33,488 nucleotides of DNA, from positions 38,301-71,788 of the forward strand of contig SZWC01014991.1 of the NCBI GenBank assembly GCA_023375785.1, in the 5' to 3' direction. Source of the stretch: Penium margaritaceum. Taxonomy: Eukaryota; Streptophyta; Zygnematophyceae; Desmidiales; Peniaceae. Positions 11,361 through 22,620 of the stretch are shown here, piece by piece. Under the pieces are notes generated by a model that worked only from the letters and a program-made list of their open reading frames with translations, was not told where the DNA came from and did no database searches. The position numbers were made by a program, and so were the translations under genes. Position 1 is the first letter of the stretch. Each line of letters begins with the position of its first letter.

Positions 11361-11900
11361 CAGAGGATGATAAAGAGGACAAAGGGACGAACCACATGTG
11401 TGGATGAGATGAGATGGCTTGGACGCAGGTCATTTCAGGAATGGAAAATTGATTGGGCAGATCCTAATGCCGAGCATAGGAGTTGATGGCAGTTAGCGAT
11501 GGATGATTGAAGAGATGAATCTGGGTGCAGGGGCAAACCACGTGTGCAATTCAAATAGGGGAGTAGAATGCAACAAGGGGAAGGCAGATGCAAACACGCC
11601 GCTAGAAATCTGTTGCTGGCTTGGGTATATGTTGCTGTGAGATTGGCACTTCACACGTGCGGATCCTGGTGCTGGTTTCAAATGCATGTGATGAAATCGA
11701 ATGGAAAATTTGCAGATTGATTGATGACTGGGTGCAGGGGTGGACCAAGTGCGCTGATGATGGGATGTCTTGGGCACAGATCGCTATGAGATTGGCGGAT
11801 GATTGGGTGGATACAGATGGCGAGCAGAGAAGCTGATAGCGGATGACGTTGAATTGACTGATGAAGAAATGGGCGCAGGGTTGAAACCACGTGTGCTGAT
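11361..11900. repeat. Four degenerate ACGTG-bearing repeats in A1
   Basis: Four related units start near 11361, 11511, 11721 and 11857, spaced about 150, 210 and 136 bp. Each carries a version of TGGGTGCAGGGGCAAACCACG followed by TGTG. The CACGTG or ACGTG-like core (mutated to ATGTG or AAGTG in two) resembles a plant G-box. The same four units with nearly the same spacing occur in A2, so the arrangement predates the split of the copies. Whether it acts as an enhancer or is only a tandem repeat cannot be told from sequence. Confidence 0.6.

Positions 11901-11901
<1 letters not shown>

Positions 11902-11980
<79 letters not shown>
11902..11980. repeat. (GAT)26 microsatellite in A1
   Basis: An uninterrupted GAT run grows directly out of the last ACGTG unit (…GTGCTGATTGATGAT). 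Interrupted GAT and GAG triplets continue to about 12085. On the plus strand one frame reads poly-Asp within a short acidic frame ending GGK at 12087. This frame is antisense to the element and is probably only a translation of the repeat. Confidence 0.95.
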
Positions 11981-12089
11981 TGGCAAAAGAAGATGATGAA
12001 GACGATGATCCAGAAGTGGCAGAGAATGATGATGATGCTGAGAAGGCTGATGATGATGAGGAGGAGGATGAGAGTGGTGGCAAATGAGA

Positions 12090-12913
12090 CTGATGGAACA
12101 GAATGAGCAGATCGAGGCTGATGAGGTAGACACGGAGGTGGAAGATGCTGTAGGAGGAAGAGCAAGTACAAGCGTTTTGAGATGGGTGAGTGGCGCAAGA
12201 GGGCAGCTCAAAAAGATGACACGACAAGGAGGTGGAGGGATTGGAGACAATGCAGATTGAGTAGAGAGGAGAAGATGCGGAAGCTGGAGGCAGGGGGTGT
12301 GTGGAAGGCGCTTTGGGAGGTGGAGACGTCGATGACAAAGTGACCTTGCCACGAGGTCATGACGTCTGGCGGGAACGGCAGATGAGAAATGAAGGACGCA
12401 AGATCTACAGAAGGCAGGGTTAGAGGAGGACAATGCAGGCAGAAGACGAGAGCGGAGAGCATGAAGGGAAGGTGGTAGGCTGCTTTGTCAAGGATGGCGG
12501 CAGAGGGTGGCTTGGATGCTGCTGTCAGCTGTTGGCGATGGATGAGGCTGGATTCTGCGACGGGTGTTTGATTAGATGCAGGGCTTTGTCACTGTGATGA
12601 GTGTCGACGAGCCTTGAGGAGCAGGGCAAAACGAGGCTGCTGACATCAGCTGCTGATGAAGCGAGAGGAAGGATAAAAGAGCTGATGAGTTAGAGATGGG
12701 ACTGAAGGTGGTGAACCACCACGTATAGATGAATAGGCAGAGGGAGGAACAACGTTCCTTAGTTGATGTTCCAATTGTAGAAGTGGGCGCAGCGGAGAGG
12801 ATGAAGGCGGCGGGAGCAGCGGAAAATTTGGTTGAGGAGATGCAGATAGATGAAGATAGCAACGAAGGCGATGAAGCAATGAATTGGTTAGGGAACACCA
12901 GGCAATGTTGCCT
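12090..12913. other. A1 5' internal region, non-coding as far as seen
   Basis: Between the GAT tract and the primer site. It is homologous to 25235-26028 of A2, including a shared block with GACGTTCC(T/A)T and the CGGCGGGAGC stretch. Minus-strand open frames here are Ser/Pro-rich, have no domain, and are similar between copies in more than one frame, as expected of plain DNA similarity. In a normal element this position would hold the leader and gag start. Confidence 0.5.
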
Positions 12914-12928
12914 GAGGCTCTGATACCA
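12914..12928 (-). other. Primer binding site, initiator-Met tRNA (A1)
   Basis: The minus strand reads TGGTATCAGAGCCTC immediately after the LTR end …GACA. Its first 12 bases are the classic plant site complementary to the 3' end of initiator-methionine tRNA, used to prime minus-strand DNA synthesis. Confidence 0.93.
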
Positions 12929-13572
12929 TGTCAGGAGATGTGATCGAGCAGAGTAAGTGATGGAAGAAGCAAGCACAAGCAGTGTAGAGTGCGGAAGCAT
13001 GGGGGTGTGATGCATGCAAAGAGATAGGTATGAGAGCAAGGATTTAGGCGGAAATGATGCGAGGAGCCAAGGAGTAGCCGAAGAAGATTGGAGAGGCGTG
13101 GAGTAGACAGAGGCACAATGAGAGAATGTTGATGCACGAGGGGACACCTTGATATGTCAAGCAAAGCTGAGAGGAGGAGTGATAGTGAAAGAGCAAAGGG
13201 ACACGAGGGCGAGGGCTTGAAGGCAAAGGATGAGCGAGCGATGGATGGCAGACCAACGACACAGCCACGATGGCCGTGGAACCAAATGTGAACGGGATGG
13301 ATACAACTATTCTGCGTTATCTTTGAGGGAATGAATGTCCTCAGAATATACAGACAGAACATGAAAAAAATAGCAAAGAAACAGCTTCTTTCCTAGCTGG
13401 ACGCGTGTGACAGGTGTCGCTGAATTTGGGAATGCCTCGATGGTCACTTTCAACGGTCGGATGACCGGAGTGCCGTTGGTCAAGGTGGTTCGGGTCAGGA
13501 CCTGAACCTTTATGGAGACGCCTGTCATTTTCCGAGAGTTCCTTGCAACTCTTTGCTGGAGGAGTTTTTCGA
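12929..13572 (-). repeat. 5' LTR of A1
   Basis: Starts TGTCAGGAGATG on the plus strand beside the primer site. It runs to about TTTTTCGA, where the terminal bases have decayed, so the outer edge is uncertain by a few bases. It includes the GAGGGAATGAATGTCC segment that is missing from the 3' LTR of the same element but present (diverged) in the A2 LTR. Confidence 0.86.
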
Positions 13573-16500
13573 AAGTAACTATGGTGGAACTAGTTCGCAA
13601 CTAGGGTGCAAAAAGGTTGCAACTAGGGTATAACTAGGGTACAACTAGGACCAAAACAGGGCACAACTGAAGTGCAAGAAGGGCTTAACTAGGACGCAAC
13701 TAGGGTGAAACAACTAGGACACAAGAAGGTTGGAACTAGGATGCAACTAGGGCACAATTACGGTGCAACTAGGGCGCAACCAGGGCATAACCTTAGATAA
13801 CTATTGTGCAACTAGGATGCAACTAAGGTGCAAGAGGGGTGTAACCAGGGCGTAAATAGGGTGCAACTAGGGTGGAGGTATGGCGTACCAAGGGTGCAAG
13901 AATGAGAAAACTAGGGCACATTTATGGTTTAACTAATGAGAACTAGGGTACAACTAGGGCTCAAGAAGGGCTTAACTAGGCCACAACTAGGACACGATCA
14001 GGGCGCAACTAGGGCAGAACTCGGGAGCAAGAATGGCCCAAAAAGGACGCATCTACAGAGTAATCAGGGGGTAAGTAGGGTGTAACTATGGTGAGCTAGG
14101 GGACAACTAGGACGCAACTAAGGCACAAGAAGGTCCTGACAAGGGTTCAACTAGGATGAAGCTAGGGTAAAACTAGGATGCAACTAGGGTGCAACCAGGG
14201 TTCAAGAAGGGCCCAAATAGGGAAAACAAGGGTGCAACGAGGATGCAACTAGGACATAAGAAGGGCTTAACTAGGCCACAAGTAGGGCATACCTAGGATG
14301 CAACTAGGACACAAGAAGGGCGTACTAGGATGCAACTAGGGTACAACAAGGGTGCAACTAGGGAAAAGTAGGACGTAACTATGCCAAAGTAAATGGAACT
14401 AGGGCGCAACTAATACGAAAAGAGGGTGCAACTAGGGTACAACCAGAGCGCACCTGGGGCACAACTAAGGCGCAACTAGGACGCAAGAAGTGCGTAGCTA
14501 GGATGCAACAAGGCATATCTACGGTACAACTGAGGTGCAACTAGGGTACAACTAGGGGGCACCTGGACACAACTCGGGTGCAACTTGGGTGCAAGAAGGG
14601 TGCCATTAGGATGCAACTATGATGTAAATAGGGCACAACTAGGGTGCAACAAAGGCGTGGCTAGAGCACAACTAGGACACAACTAGAGTGGAACTAGGGT
14701 GTAACTAGGGCACAACTAGGGTGCAAAAATGATGCAAATATGATGCAACTAGGGCGTAAGTAGGATGAAAATGGGGCGCAACAAGGGCATAACAATGATA
14801 AACTAGGTTGCAACTAGGGCGCAACAAAGGCCTAGTAAGGGCACAACAAGGGCACACCTAGGGCGTAACTAGGGCATAACTGGGCCACACCTAGGGCATA
14901 ACTAGGGCCTAACTAGGGTGCAAGAAGTGCGTAACTAGATAGCAGCTATGACATTCCTAGGGTGCAAATAGAACACAACTAGGGCACAAGAAGGGTGCAA
15001 CTAGGGGAAGAATAGGGCTCAACTAGGGCGTAACTAGGGTATAACTAGGATGCAACTAGGACGCAATCACGTTGCAAGAAGGGAACAACAATGGTGCAAC
15101 TAGAGCACAACCAGGGTACAACTAGGGCACAAGAAGGGTGGCGCAACTAGGACGCAAGAAGGATACAACTACGGCACGAGGGTGAAAAAAATAACTAGAA
15201 CACAACTAGGGTACAACTGGGGCATAGCTAGGGTGCAACCAGGACACAAGAGGAGGGAAACTAGGACACAAGTGGGGTAAGATTAGGGAGCAACTATGAC
15301 ACAACTGGTGCACAAAAAAGGTGTAACTACGGCGCACCTAGGAAGCAACTAGAGTGCAATAGGTGGGTAACTAAGGATGAATAAGGGCACAACTATTGTA
15401 CAACTAATGTATGCTAGGGCGCAACAAAGGCGTAACTAGGGCGTAAGAAGGGTGCAACTAGGGTACAACTAGGGTGTTCTAGGGCGTTCAAGGAATCAAC
15501 TAGAGTGAAACTAGGGTGTAAAAGGGGTGAAACTACACCGCAAGTATTACGCAACTAGGGAGCAGTTAGGGTGCAACTAGGACGTAACCATGGCGAACTA
15601 GGGAGTAACTAGTGCACAACTAGGGCGCAACTCCAACACAACTAGGACTCAAAAAGAGCGCACCTAGGGTGCAATTTGGGCGTAACAAAGGTACAACTAG
15701 GGCAAAACTAGGACCCAAGAAGGGCATAATTAGGGAGCAACAATGGTGCAACTAGGACGTAACCATGGCAAACTAGAGTGCAACCATGGCCAATGTAGGA
15801 ACAAGGAGGGTGCAACAAAAGCGCAATTAGGGTGCAACTAGGAAATGGTTATGGCACGACTAGGAAAAAAGAAGGGCGCAATTAAGGCACGACTAGGACA
15901 TCATTAGGGCGTAACTAGGGCAAAAGAAGGGTGCAACTAATTACAACTAGGGCAGAACTAAAATGCAACTACGGAAAATCTAGGGCGCAAGAAGGGTACG
16001 ACTGGGACACAACTTGGGCAGAACTTAGGTGTAACTAGGGTACAACAAGGGCACAAGAATTGTGTAGCTAGGACATAGCTAGGGCGTGACATGGGTGCAA
16101 CTAGGGGACAACTATGGCGCAACTGGGGTGTAACCAGGGTGAAACTACGGCACAACTAGGGCACAATAAGGGCACAACTAAGGCGCAACTATAGCGTATC
16201 TAAGGTGCAACTATGGCACAACTAAGTCAAAAGAAAGACAACTAGGGTGTAACGAGGATGCAACTAGAGTACAACCAGGGTACAAGAAGGGTACAACTGA
16301 GGCAAAACTAAGACACAATTAGGGTGCAACTACGAGGCAACAGAGGTGAAAGAAGGGAGAAAATAGGGCAAAGTTAGGGCATAACTGGAACACAACTCGG
16401 GCACAACTAGGACACAAGCAGGGTACAACTAGGTTGTAACGAGGGCGCAACTAGGGAGCACCAAGGAAGGAACTGGGACAAAAAAAAAATACAACTAGGA

Positions 16501-17413
16501 TGCAACTATGGTACGACAGTTGCAACTGGAGCGTAACTAGGGTACAAGAAGGGTTCAACTAGGGTTAAACTTAAGAGCAACTAGTGCACAACTGGGGCAC
16601 AATTAGGTACAACTAGGGTGCAATTAGAGTGCAAAAATGGAGAATTATGGTGCAACTTGGATGAAACAAGGGCATAAGAAGGGCGCAACTAGGGCACAAC
16701 TATGATGCAAGTAGGGCGTAACTAGGATGGAAGAAGGGCCCACCTAGCGCACAACTAGGGTGTAACTAGTGTGTAACACATGCGCAACTAGGACACACGA
16801 AGGAAGTAACTAGGGTGCAAGTAGGTTGTAACTAGGATGTAACTAGGGCGTAACTAGGATGCGAAAAGAGCACAACTAAGATGAACTTGGACAAAACTTG
16901 GGCATTACTCAGACGCAAGAATGGCCCAACTGGGACGCAATTATTGCAAACAAGAGTGCAGCAAGGTCGGAAATAGCACAGAAGAAGGGTGCGACTAGGG
17001 CGCAGCTAGGGTGCAACTAAGGCATAACTAGGGTGCAATTAGGGTGCAACTAAGGTGCAAGAATTGTAGAACTTATGTGCAACTAGTGCATAACTAGGGT
17101 GGAACTAGGACGCAACTAGGATGTAAGAAGGTCAGAGATAGGAAAAAACTAGGGTGTAACCAAGGCGCATCTAGGAAGGATGCAAGTAGGTTGCAACTTG
17201 GGCATAACTTGCTTGAATTTAGGGCGCAACGAGGGCGTAGCTGTAACTAACTAGAGCACAACCAGGATACAACAAGGACGTAACGAGGGTACAAGAAGGG
17301 CACAACTAGGACACAACTAGGGCACAACTACAGCACAACTACTACTCAACTAGGATGGAAGAAGGACCCAACTATGGCACAACTAGGATGCAACCAAGGT
17401 GCAACTAGAGCGC
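13573..17413 (+). repeat. 11-bp minisatellite, block 2, forward part
   Basis: About 3.8 kb of forward units. The AAGAAGG marker again shows the higher-order period; for example, it starts at 14204, 14258 and 14313. Another recurrent variant is an ACTATGG or ACCATGG unit followed by a shortened GAACTAGG unit (for example near 15590 and 15766). There are no genes; all long frames are repeat translations. Confidence 0.96.
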
Positions 17414-17422
17414 TATTAGTTA

Positions 17423-20022
17423 GGTCCTAGTTGTACCCTTGTTGCGCCCTTCTTGCACTCTAGTTGTGCCCTTGTTCTCTGTCAGATACACCTTTGTCGC
17501 ATCTTAGTTACACCATACTTACGCCCTAGTTACACCCTGGTTGTACCCTTTCTTCCCCTAGTTATGCCCTAGTTGCACCCTAGTTACACCATAGTTGTGT
17601 CCTATTTTCACCCTAGATACTTTCTACTTTGACTCTACTTTATTCCTTTTTGCCCCCTTCTTGCACCCTATTTGCATCCTATTTGTGACATAGTTGTGTC
17701 CTTTTTGTGCCCGAGTTTCACACTTCCTACGCCCTAGTTGTGCCCTAGCTTGCAATAGTTCTGTCCTAATTGTGTCCTAGTTGCGTCCCAGGTGTGCCCT
17801 AGTTGCGCCCATGTTGTACCCTAGTTGCGCCCTTCTTGTACAATATGTGCGCCCTAGTTGCGCCCTGGTTACATCCTCGCTGTGTCCTAGTTGTACCTTT
17901 CTTTTACCCTAGTGACACTCTATTTGTTTCCTAGTTTCACACTAGCTGCTTCCTTCTTGCACCCTACTTACGCCCTACTTATGTCCCAATTTTGTCCTAG
18001 TTGCACCCTTCTTTTGCCCTAGTTGTGCCATTCTTTTTCCCTAGTTTTGCCCTTCTTGCATTGTTGTTTTACTCTTCTTGCACCCTAGTTGCGTCTTAGT
18101 TGCGACCCAGTTGTGCCATAGGTGTGCCCTTCTTCCATCATAGTTACGCCCTAGTTGAGCCCTGGCTACGTCCTAGTTACACCATAACTGTGCCCTTCTT
18201 CCATCCAAGGTGCACCTACTTTCGCTCTGGTTATGCCATAGTTGCACCCTATTTGCACTCTTCTTGCATCCTAGTTGTACCCTAGTTGCAACCTATTTGC
18301 ATCTGAGTTGTACCCTACTTGGGGCCTAGTTCCACTCTAGTTTTGTCCTAGTTGTACCCATCATACGCCCTAGTTGCACCCTATGTGTTTCCTAGTTCCA
18401 CCTTAGTTCTCCACTAGTTGTGGCCATCTGCGCCGTAGCTGCATGCTAGTTTCACTCTACTTATGCCCTTGTTGTGCCCTTATTGTGCCCTAGTTGTGCC
18501 ATAGCTATGCCCTCGTTGCGCCTTAATTTTGCCCTTCTTGCGTCCCGGTTGTTCCCTACTTACCACCTATTACCGATCTGTTCGTGCTATTCTTTTGCCC
18601 TGATTAACTTCTTGTTTCCTGATTTGCCATTGTTACCCTATATTTGTGAACTAGTTACAACCAAGTTGCACCCTGGTTGTGTCCTAGTTGCGCCCTAGTT
18701 GCACCCTAGTTGTACCCTAGTTTCACCCTTTTCTGCCCTAATTGTACCAAAGTTGCTCCCTGGCTGTGTACTAGTTTGTCATAGTTATGCCCTAGGTGCA
18801 TCCTAGTTGCGCCATTATTGTACCCTAGTTATGCTCTAGTTACGAGCTAGTTACAAACAAGTTGCACCCTAGTCACACCCTTGTTGCAACCTACGTTCAC
18901 AGTAGTTTCACCCCAATTGTGCCCTTGTTGTGCCATGATTGCGTCTGAACTGCGTCCAAGTTGCACCCTAGTTACGCATTTTTTGCACCCTAGTTGGATC
19001 CTAGTTGTGTCCTAGTTGCGTTCTTATTGCACCCTAGTTGCACCCTAGTTGAGTCCAAGTTATGCCCTAGTTGTGCCTTAGTTGCACCCTTTGTGTCCTT
19101 GTTGCATCCTAGTTGCGTCCTCCTTGCCACATAGTTTCACACTAGTTGCGGCCTTCTTTTGCCCCAGTTACAACTTTGTTGTGCCCTACTTGCACCCTAC
19201 TTGCACTCCACGCAAGTCCTAGTTGTGTTTTTCTTGCGCCCTAGTTGTACCCTAGTTTCACCCTAGTTGTGCCCTAGTTGTGCACTAGGTAAGTCCTAGT
19301 TACACCCTAGTTAGGAATGCCTTGCACCCTAGTTATGCCCTGGTTGCACCCTAGTTGTACCCGAGTTGCGCCCTTCGTGCACCCTAGGTGCACCATAGTT
19401 ATGCCCTTGTTCACCTAAGTTATGTCCTAGTTTAGCCGTGGTTGCACCCTAGTTACGTCCTAGTTTTGTCCTAGTTGCGCCCTAGTTGCACCCTAGTTGG
19501 GCCCTTTTTGCACCCTAGGTACGCCCTAGTAGTACCCTAATTGCCATAATTATGCCTACTTGCATCTTGATTACACCCTAGTTACACCCTGGTTGCTCCC
19601 TACTTTCACCCTAGTTACATCCCAGTTGTGTCCTAGTTGCACCATAGTTGTGTCCTTCTTGCATCCTAGTTGTGATCTATTTGTGCCCTAGTTTCTTCCT
19701 AGTTGTGCCTTTCTTGCACCCTAGTTGCGTCCTACTTATGCCCCAGTAATGTCCTTATTATCCTTCTTCTTCCTTAGTGGCACCCTAGTTGCGCGCTAGC
19801 TGCGTCCTAGTTACGTCCTAGTTGCGTCCTTGTTGAGCCCTATTTGTGTCCTCTTGGGCCCTGGTTGCATCATATTTGTGTCCTAGTTACACATTTCTTA
19901 CGCCCAAGTTGCACCCTTGTTGTACCCTAGTTTTGCCCTAGTTACAGCCTAGTTCCGCCCTTCTTCAATCCTAGTTGCATCCTAGTTGCGCCCCTGTTGC
20001 GCCTTAGTTATGCCCTTGTTGC
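17423..20022 (-). repeat. 11-bp minisatellite, inverted block
   Basis: Here the plus strand shows the reverse complement (CTAGTTGCACC, with CTTCTTGC as the marker unit) for about 2.6 kb. The left junction lies in TATTAGTTA at 17414-17422. The right junction is the palindrome GTTGCGCAAC at 20018-20027, where units meet head to head. Unit composition matches the neighbouring forward blocks, so this is an inversion or fold-back of the same array. Confidence 0.95.
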
Positions 20023-20131
20023 GCAACTAGGGAAAAGGCAGGGCGTGACTAGGGTGCAAATAGGACACCATTCTTCAGCCCTGGTTGCGTCCTAGTTGCA
20101 CCCTTGTTGCACTCTTGTTGCACCCTAGCTG
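20023..20131. repeat. Minisatellite with two further orientation switches
   Basis: Forward units run from 20023 to about 20068, reverse units from about 20069 to 20131 (CTTCAGCCCTGGTTGCG onward), then forward again from GCACAACTGAGG. Two switches inside about 110 bp, next to the end of the large inversion, suggest a complex rearrangement. Confidence 0.85.
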
Positions 20132-22620
20132 CACAACTGAGGCCAAACCAGGGCGCAACTAGGATGCAACTTGGACGCAACTAGGGTGAAACTTGGCTGC
20201 AATTAGAGCACACCTAGGGCACTTCTATGGTGAAGTAGGTTGCAATGATGAGGCAACTAGGACATAAGAAGGGTGCAACTAGGCGGTAAATAGGGCATAA
20301 CTAGGGCGCAACTAGGGAAAAAGTTGGGTACAACTAGGGGGTAATGATTCAAACTAGAATATAACTAGAGCGTAACTAGTACCCAAGAAGTGCACATCTA
20401 GGAAACAACTAGGTCATAACTACGGCATACCTAGGGAACAAAAAGAGCACAAGTAGGGTGTAACAAGGGCGTAACTATAAGCCAACTAGGGGGCAACTAG
20501 GGCATAACTCTGGTGAACTAAGGTGCAACTAGGGCGCAAATAAGGTCCAAGAAGGGTGTAATGAGGGTGCAATTAGAACGCAACTAGGTTGTAACTATGG
20601 CTCAAGAAGGGCGTAATTGTAATGCACAACTAGGGTCCAACTAGGTCGCAACTTGGGTGTCACTAGGTTTAAGTATGGTGAACTAGGGAGAACTTGGGTG
20701 CACGAAGTGTGCAACTAGGGCGCAACTAGGACGTAACAAGGGTGGAACAAGGGCACAACAAGGGCACAACTAGGGGGCAGCCAGTGCACAAAGAGGGTGT
20801 AACTAGGGAACAAATAGGGCTCACGAAGGGCACAAAAAGGGTGCAGCTATGGCGTAACTGGGGCGCATCTACGGCACAACTAGGGCACAAAAAACAACTA
20901 GGTCGCAACTAGAGCAGACAAGGGCAAAATGAGGATGCAAGAAGGGCGCAACCATGGCGCAACTAGGGCGTAAGTTGTGCACAACTACAAGGAAAATAGG
21001 GTGCAAGAAGGGTGCAACATCGACACTACAAAGCTATAACTAGGGCACAACTCGGAAGCAATCAGGGTGCAAGAAGGGCATAACTAAGGCGGAGCTAGTG
21101 TACAACTAGTGCGTAACTAGGGTAAGAAAGTGCATAGCTAGGGCATAACTATGATGCAATTAGGGTACAACCAGGTTGGAACAAGGATGCAAGAAGGGTA
21201 GAACTAGGCCGCAATGTCGTCGCCACTAAGGTGCAATTATGGCACAACTAGGGCATAACTAGGGTGCAACGAGGGCATAACTATGGTAAATCAGGGTCCA
21301 TGGCAAAACATGGGCAAAAGAAGGCTGTAAGTAGGGCGGAACCAGGGCGCAACTAGGGCACAACCAGGGCACAAATAGGGTGTAACCAGGGCATAACTGG
21401 GAAGCAAGTAGAGTGTAACTTGGACAGAACAAGGATGAAAGAAGGGTGTAACTAGGGTGCAACTTAGACGTAACTGAGGCACAACTAGGATGAAACTAGG
21501 GCACAACTAGGGCATTACTATGGTGAGCTGGGACGCAACAAAGGCACAAATAGGGGGCAACAAGGGTGCAATTATGACGTATCTAGGGCACAACAAGGGT
21601 AAAGCTAGAGAGTAACTACATTGGAAAAAGGGCACAACCAGGGTGCAACTAGGGCATATCAAGGGCAGACTTGAGGCACAACTAGGGTACATGAAGAGCG
21701 CAACTCGGGCGCAACTCGGGTGTAGGTAGGGCACAATGAGGTTGCAACTTGGTTGCAACAAGGGCACAACTAAGGTGAAACTAATGGCATAACTAGGGCA
21801 GAAAGAGGGTGCAATGAGGGTAGAAAAATAACTCAACTAGTGCATAACTGGGGCGCAACCAGGGTGCAGCTAGGACGTAAGAACAGCGTAACTAGGGTAA
21901 AACTAGGGTACAACTTGGACGCATCTAGGATGCGATTAGGGCACAACCAGGGCATATCTATGGGGAACCAGGGCACAACTAGGGCACAACTAGGGAGCAA
22001 GAAGGGCATAACTAGGGGGGAAATAGGACAAAACTAGGACACAACTAGGACGCAACGACTCAAGAAGTGCATAACTGGAGCGCAACTAAGGCACAACTAG
22101 GGTGCAACTAGGTCACCAGTGTGCAACTAGGACACATCTAAGGAATAAGTATTGTGAATTATGGCAAAACTGTGGCTCAATAAGGGCGTAGCATAGGTAC
22201 AACTAGGGCGCAGCTAGGGCTCACGAAGGGAACAACCAGGGCATAACTAGGGTGTCATTATGGCACAACTAGGGCACAGCTAGGATGCAAAAAGAGTACA
22301 AGTAGGGTACAAATTGATATAACCAGGGAAAAACTTGGACACAACTAGGGTGCAATTAGGACGCAACTACGGTGTAATAAGGACGCAACTAGGGTGCAAC
22401 TAGGGTGTAACCAGGATGCAACGAGAGGAAACTAGAGTATACCTAGGGTGTAATTTAGGTCCAAGAACAGCGCAAGAATAGTGTAATTAGGGCGTGACTC
22501 GGACACAACTAGAGTGTAATTAGGGCACAACTAGGATGCAAGAAGGGCACATCTATGGCATTAACTAGGTTGTAACTGGGACACAACTAGGGCGCAGCTA
22601 GAATGCAACTAAAGCGTAAC
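20132..22620 (+). repeat. 11-bp minisatellite, block 2, second forward part
   Basis: About 2.5 kb of forward units with the same consensus and AAGAAGG markers, ending at the A2 LTR at 22621. No gene is seen. Confidence 0.95.

Larger units (their letters stand above)
9662..13572 (-). mobile_element. A1: LTR element lacking gag-pol
   Basis: An element of about 3.9 kb, sense on the minus strand. It is defined by LTRs at 9662-10275 and 12929-13572, a polypurine tract inside the left LTR, and an initiator-Met primer site directly abutting the right LTR. The internal 2.65 kb contains no recognisable gag, protease, integrase or RT. It aligns along its length with the internal region of A2. The structure fits a non-autonomous (LARD-like) element that depends on proteins from a relative. 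I could not confirm a target-site duplication. It sits inside the minisatellite. Confidence 0.88.

Noticed and set aside
11803..12087. Acidic poly-Asp protein on the plus strand of A1 (and 24656-25048 in A2)
   Set aside because: It is antisense to the element, driven by the GAT tract, has a stop or frameshift in each copy, and shows mostly amino-acid-changing differences between copies. I kept the tract as a repeat.
11678..12433. 251-codon His-rich and 198-codon Ile-rich minus-strand frames through the (ATC)n tract
   Set aside because: All three frames of the tract are open (poly-Ser, poly-His, poly-Ile), so the length is a repeat artefact.
9655..13580. Target-site duplication flanking A1
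   Set aside because: The candidate pentamers next to the outer LTR ends do not match, and the outer boundaries are mutated, so I claim none.
15958..16155. Cys/Pro/Ser-rich repeat proteins encoded across the minisatellite (also at 18100-18285, 20726-20908, 21259-21836, 28376-28693)
   Set aside because: Three 11-bp units equal eleven codons, so any stop-free stretch of the array reads as an 11-residue repeat. There is no start context, no consistent frame, and the same arises in several frames and on both strands.
17423..20022. CRISPR-like or telomeric array
   Set aside because: Units are 11 bp without constant-length spacers, there are no cas genes, and the unit is not the plant telomere TTTAGGG despite containing TAGGG.
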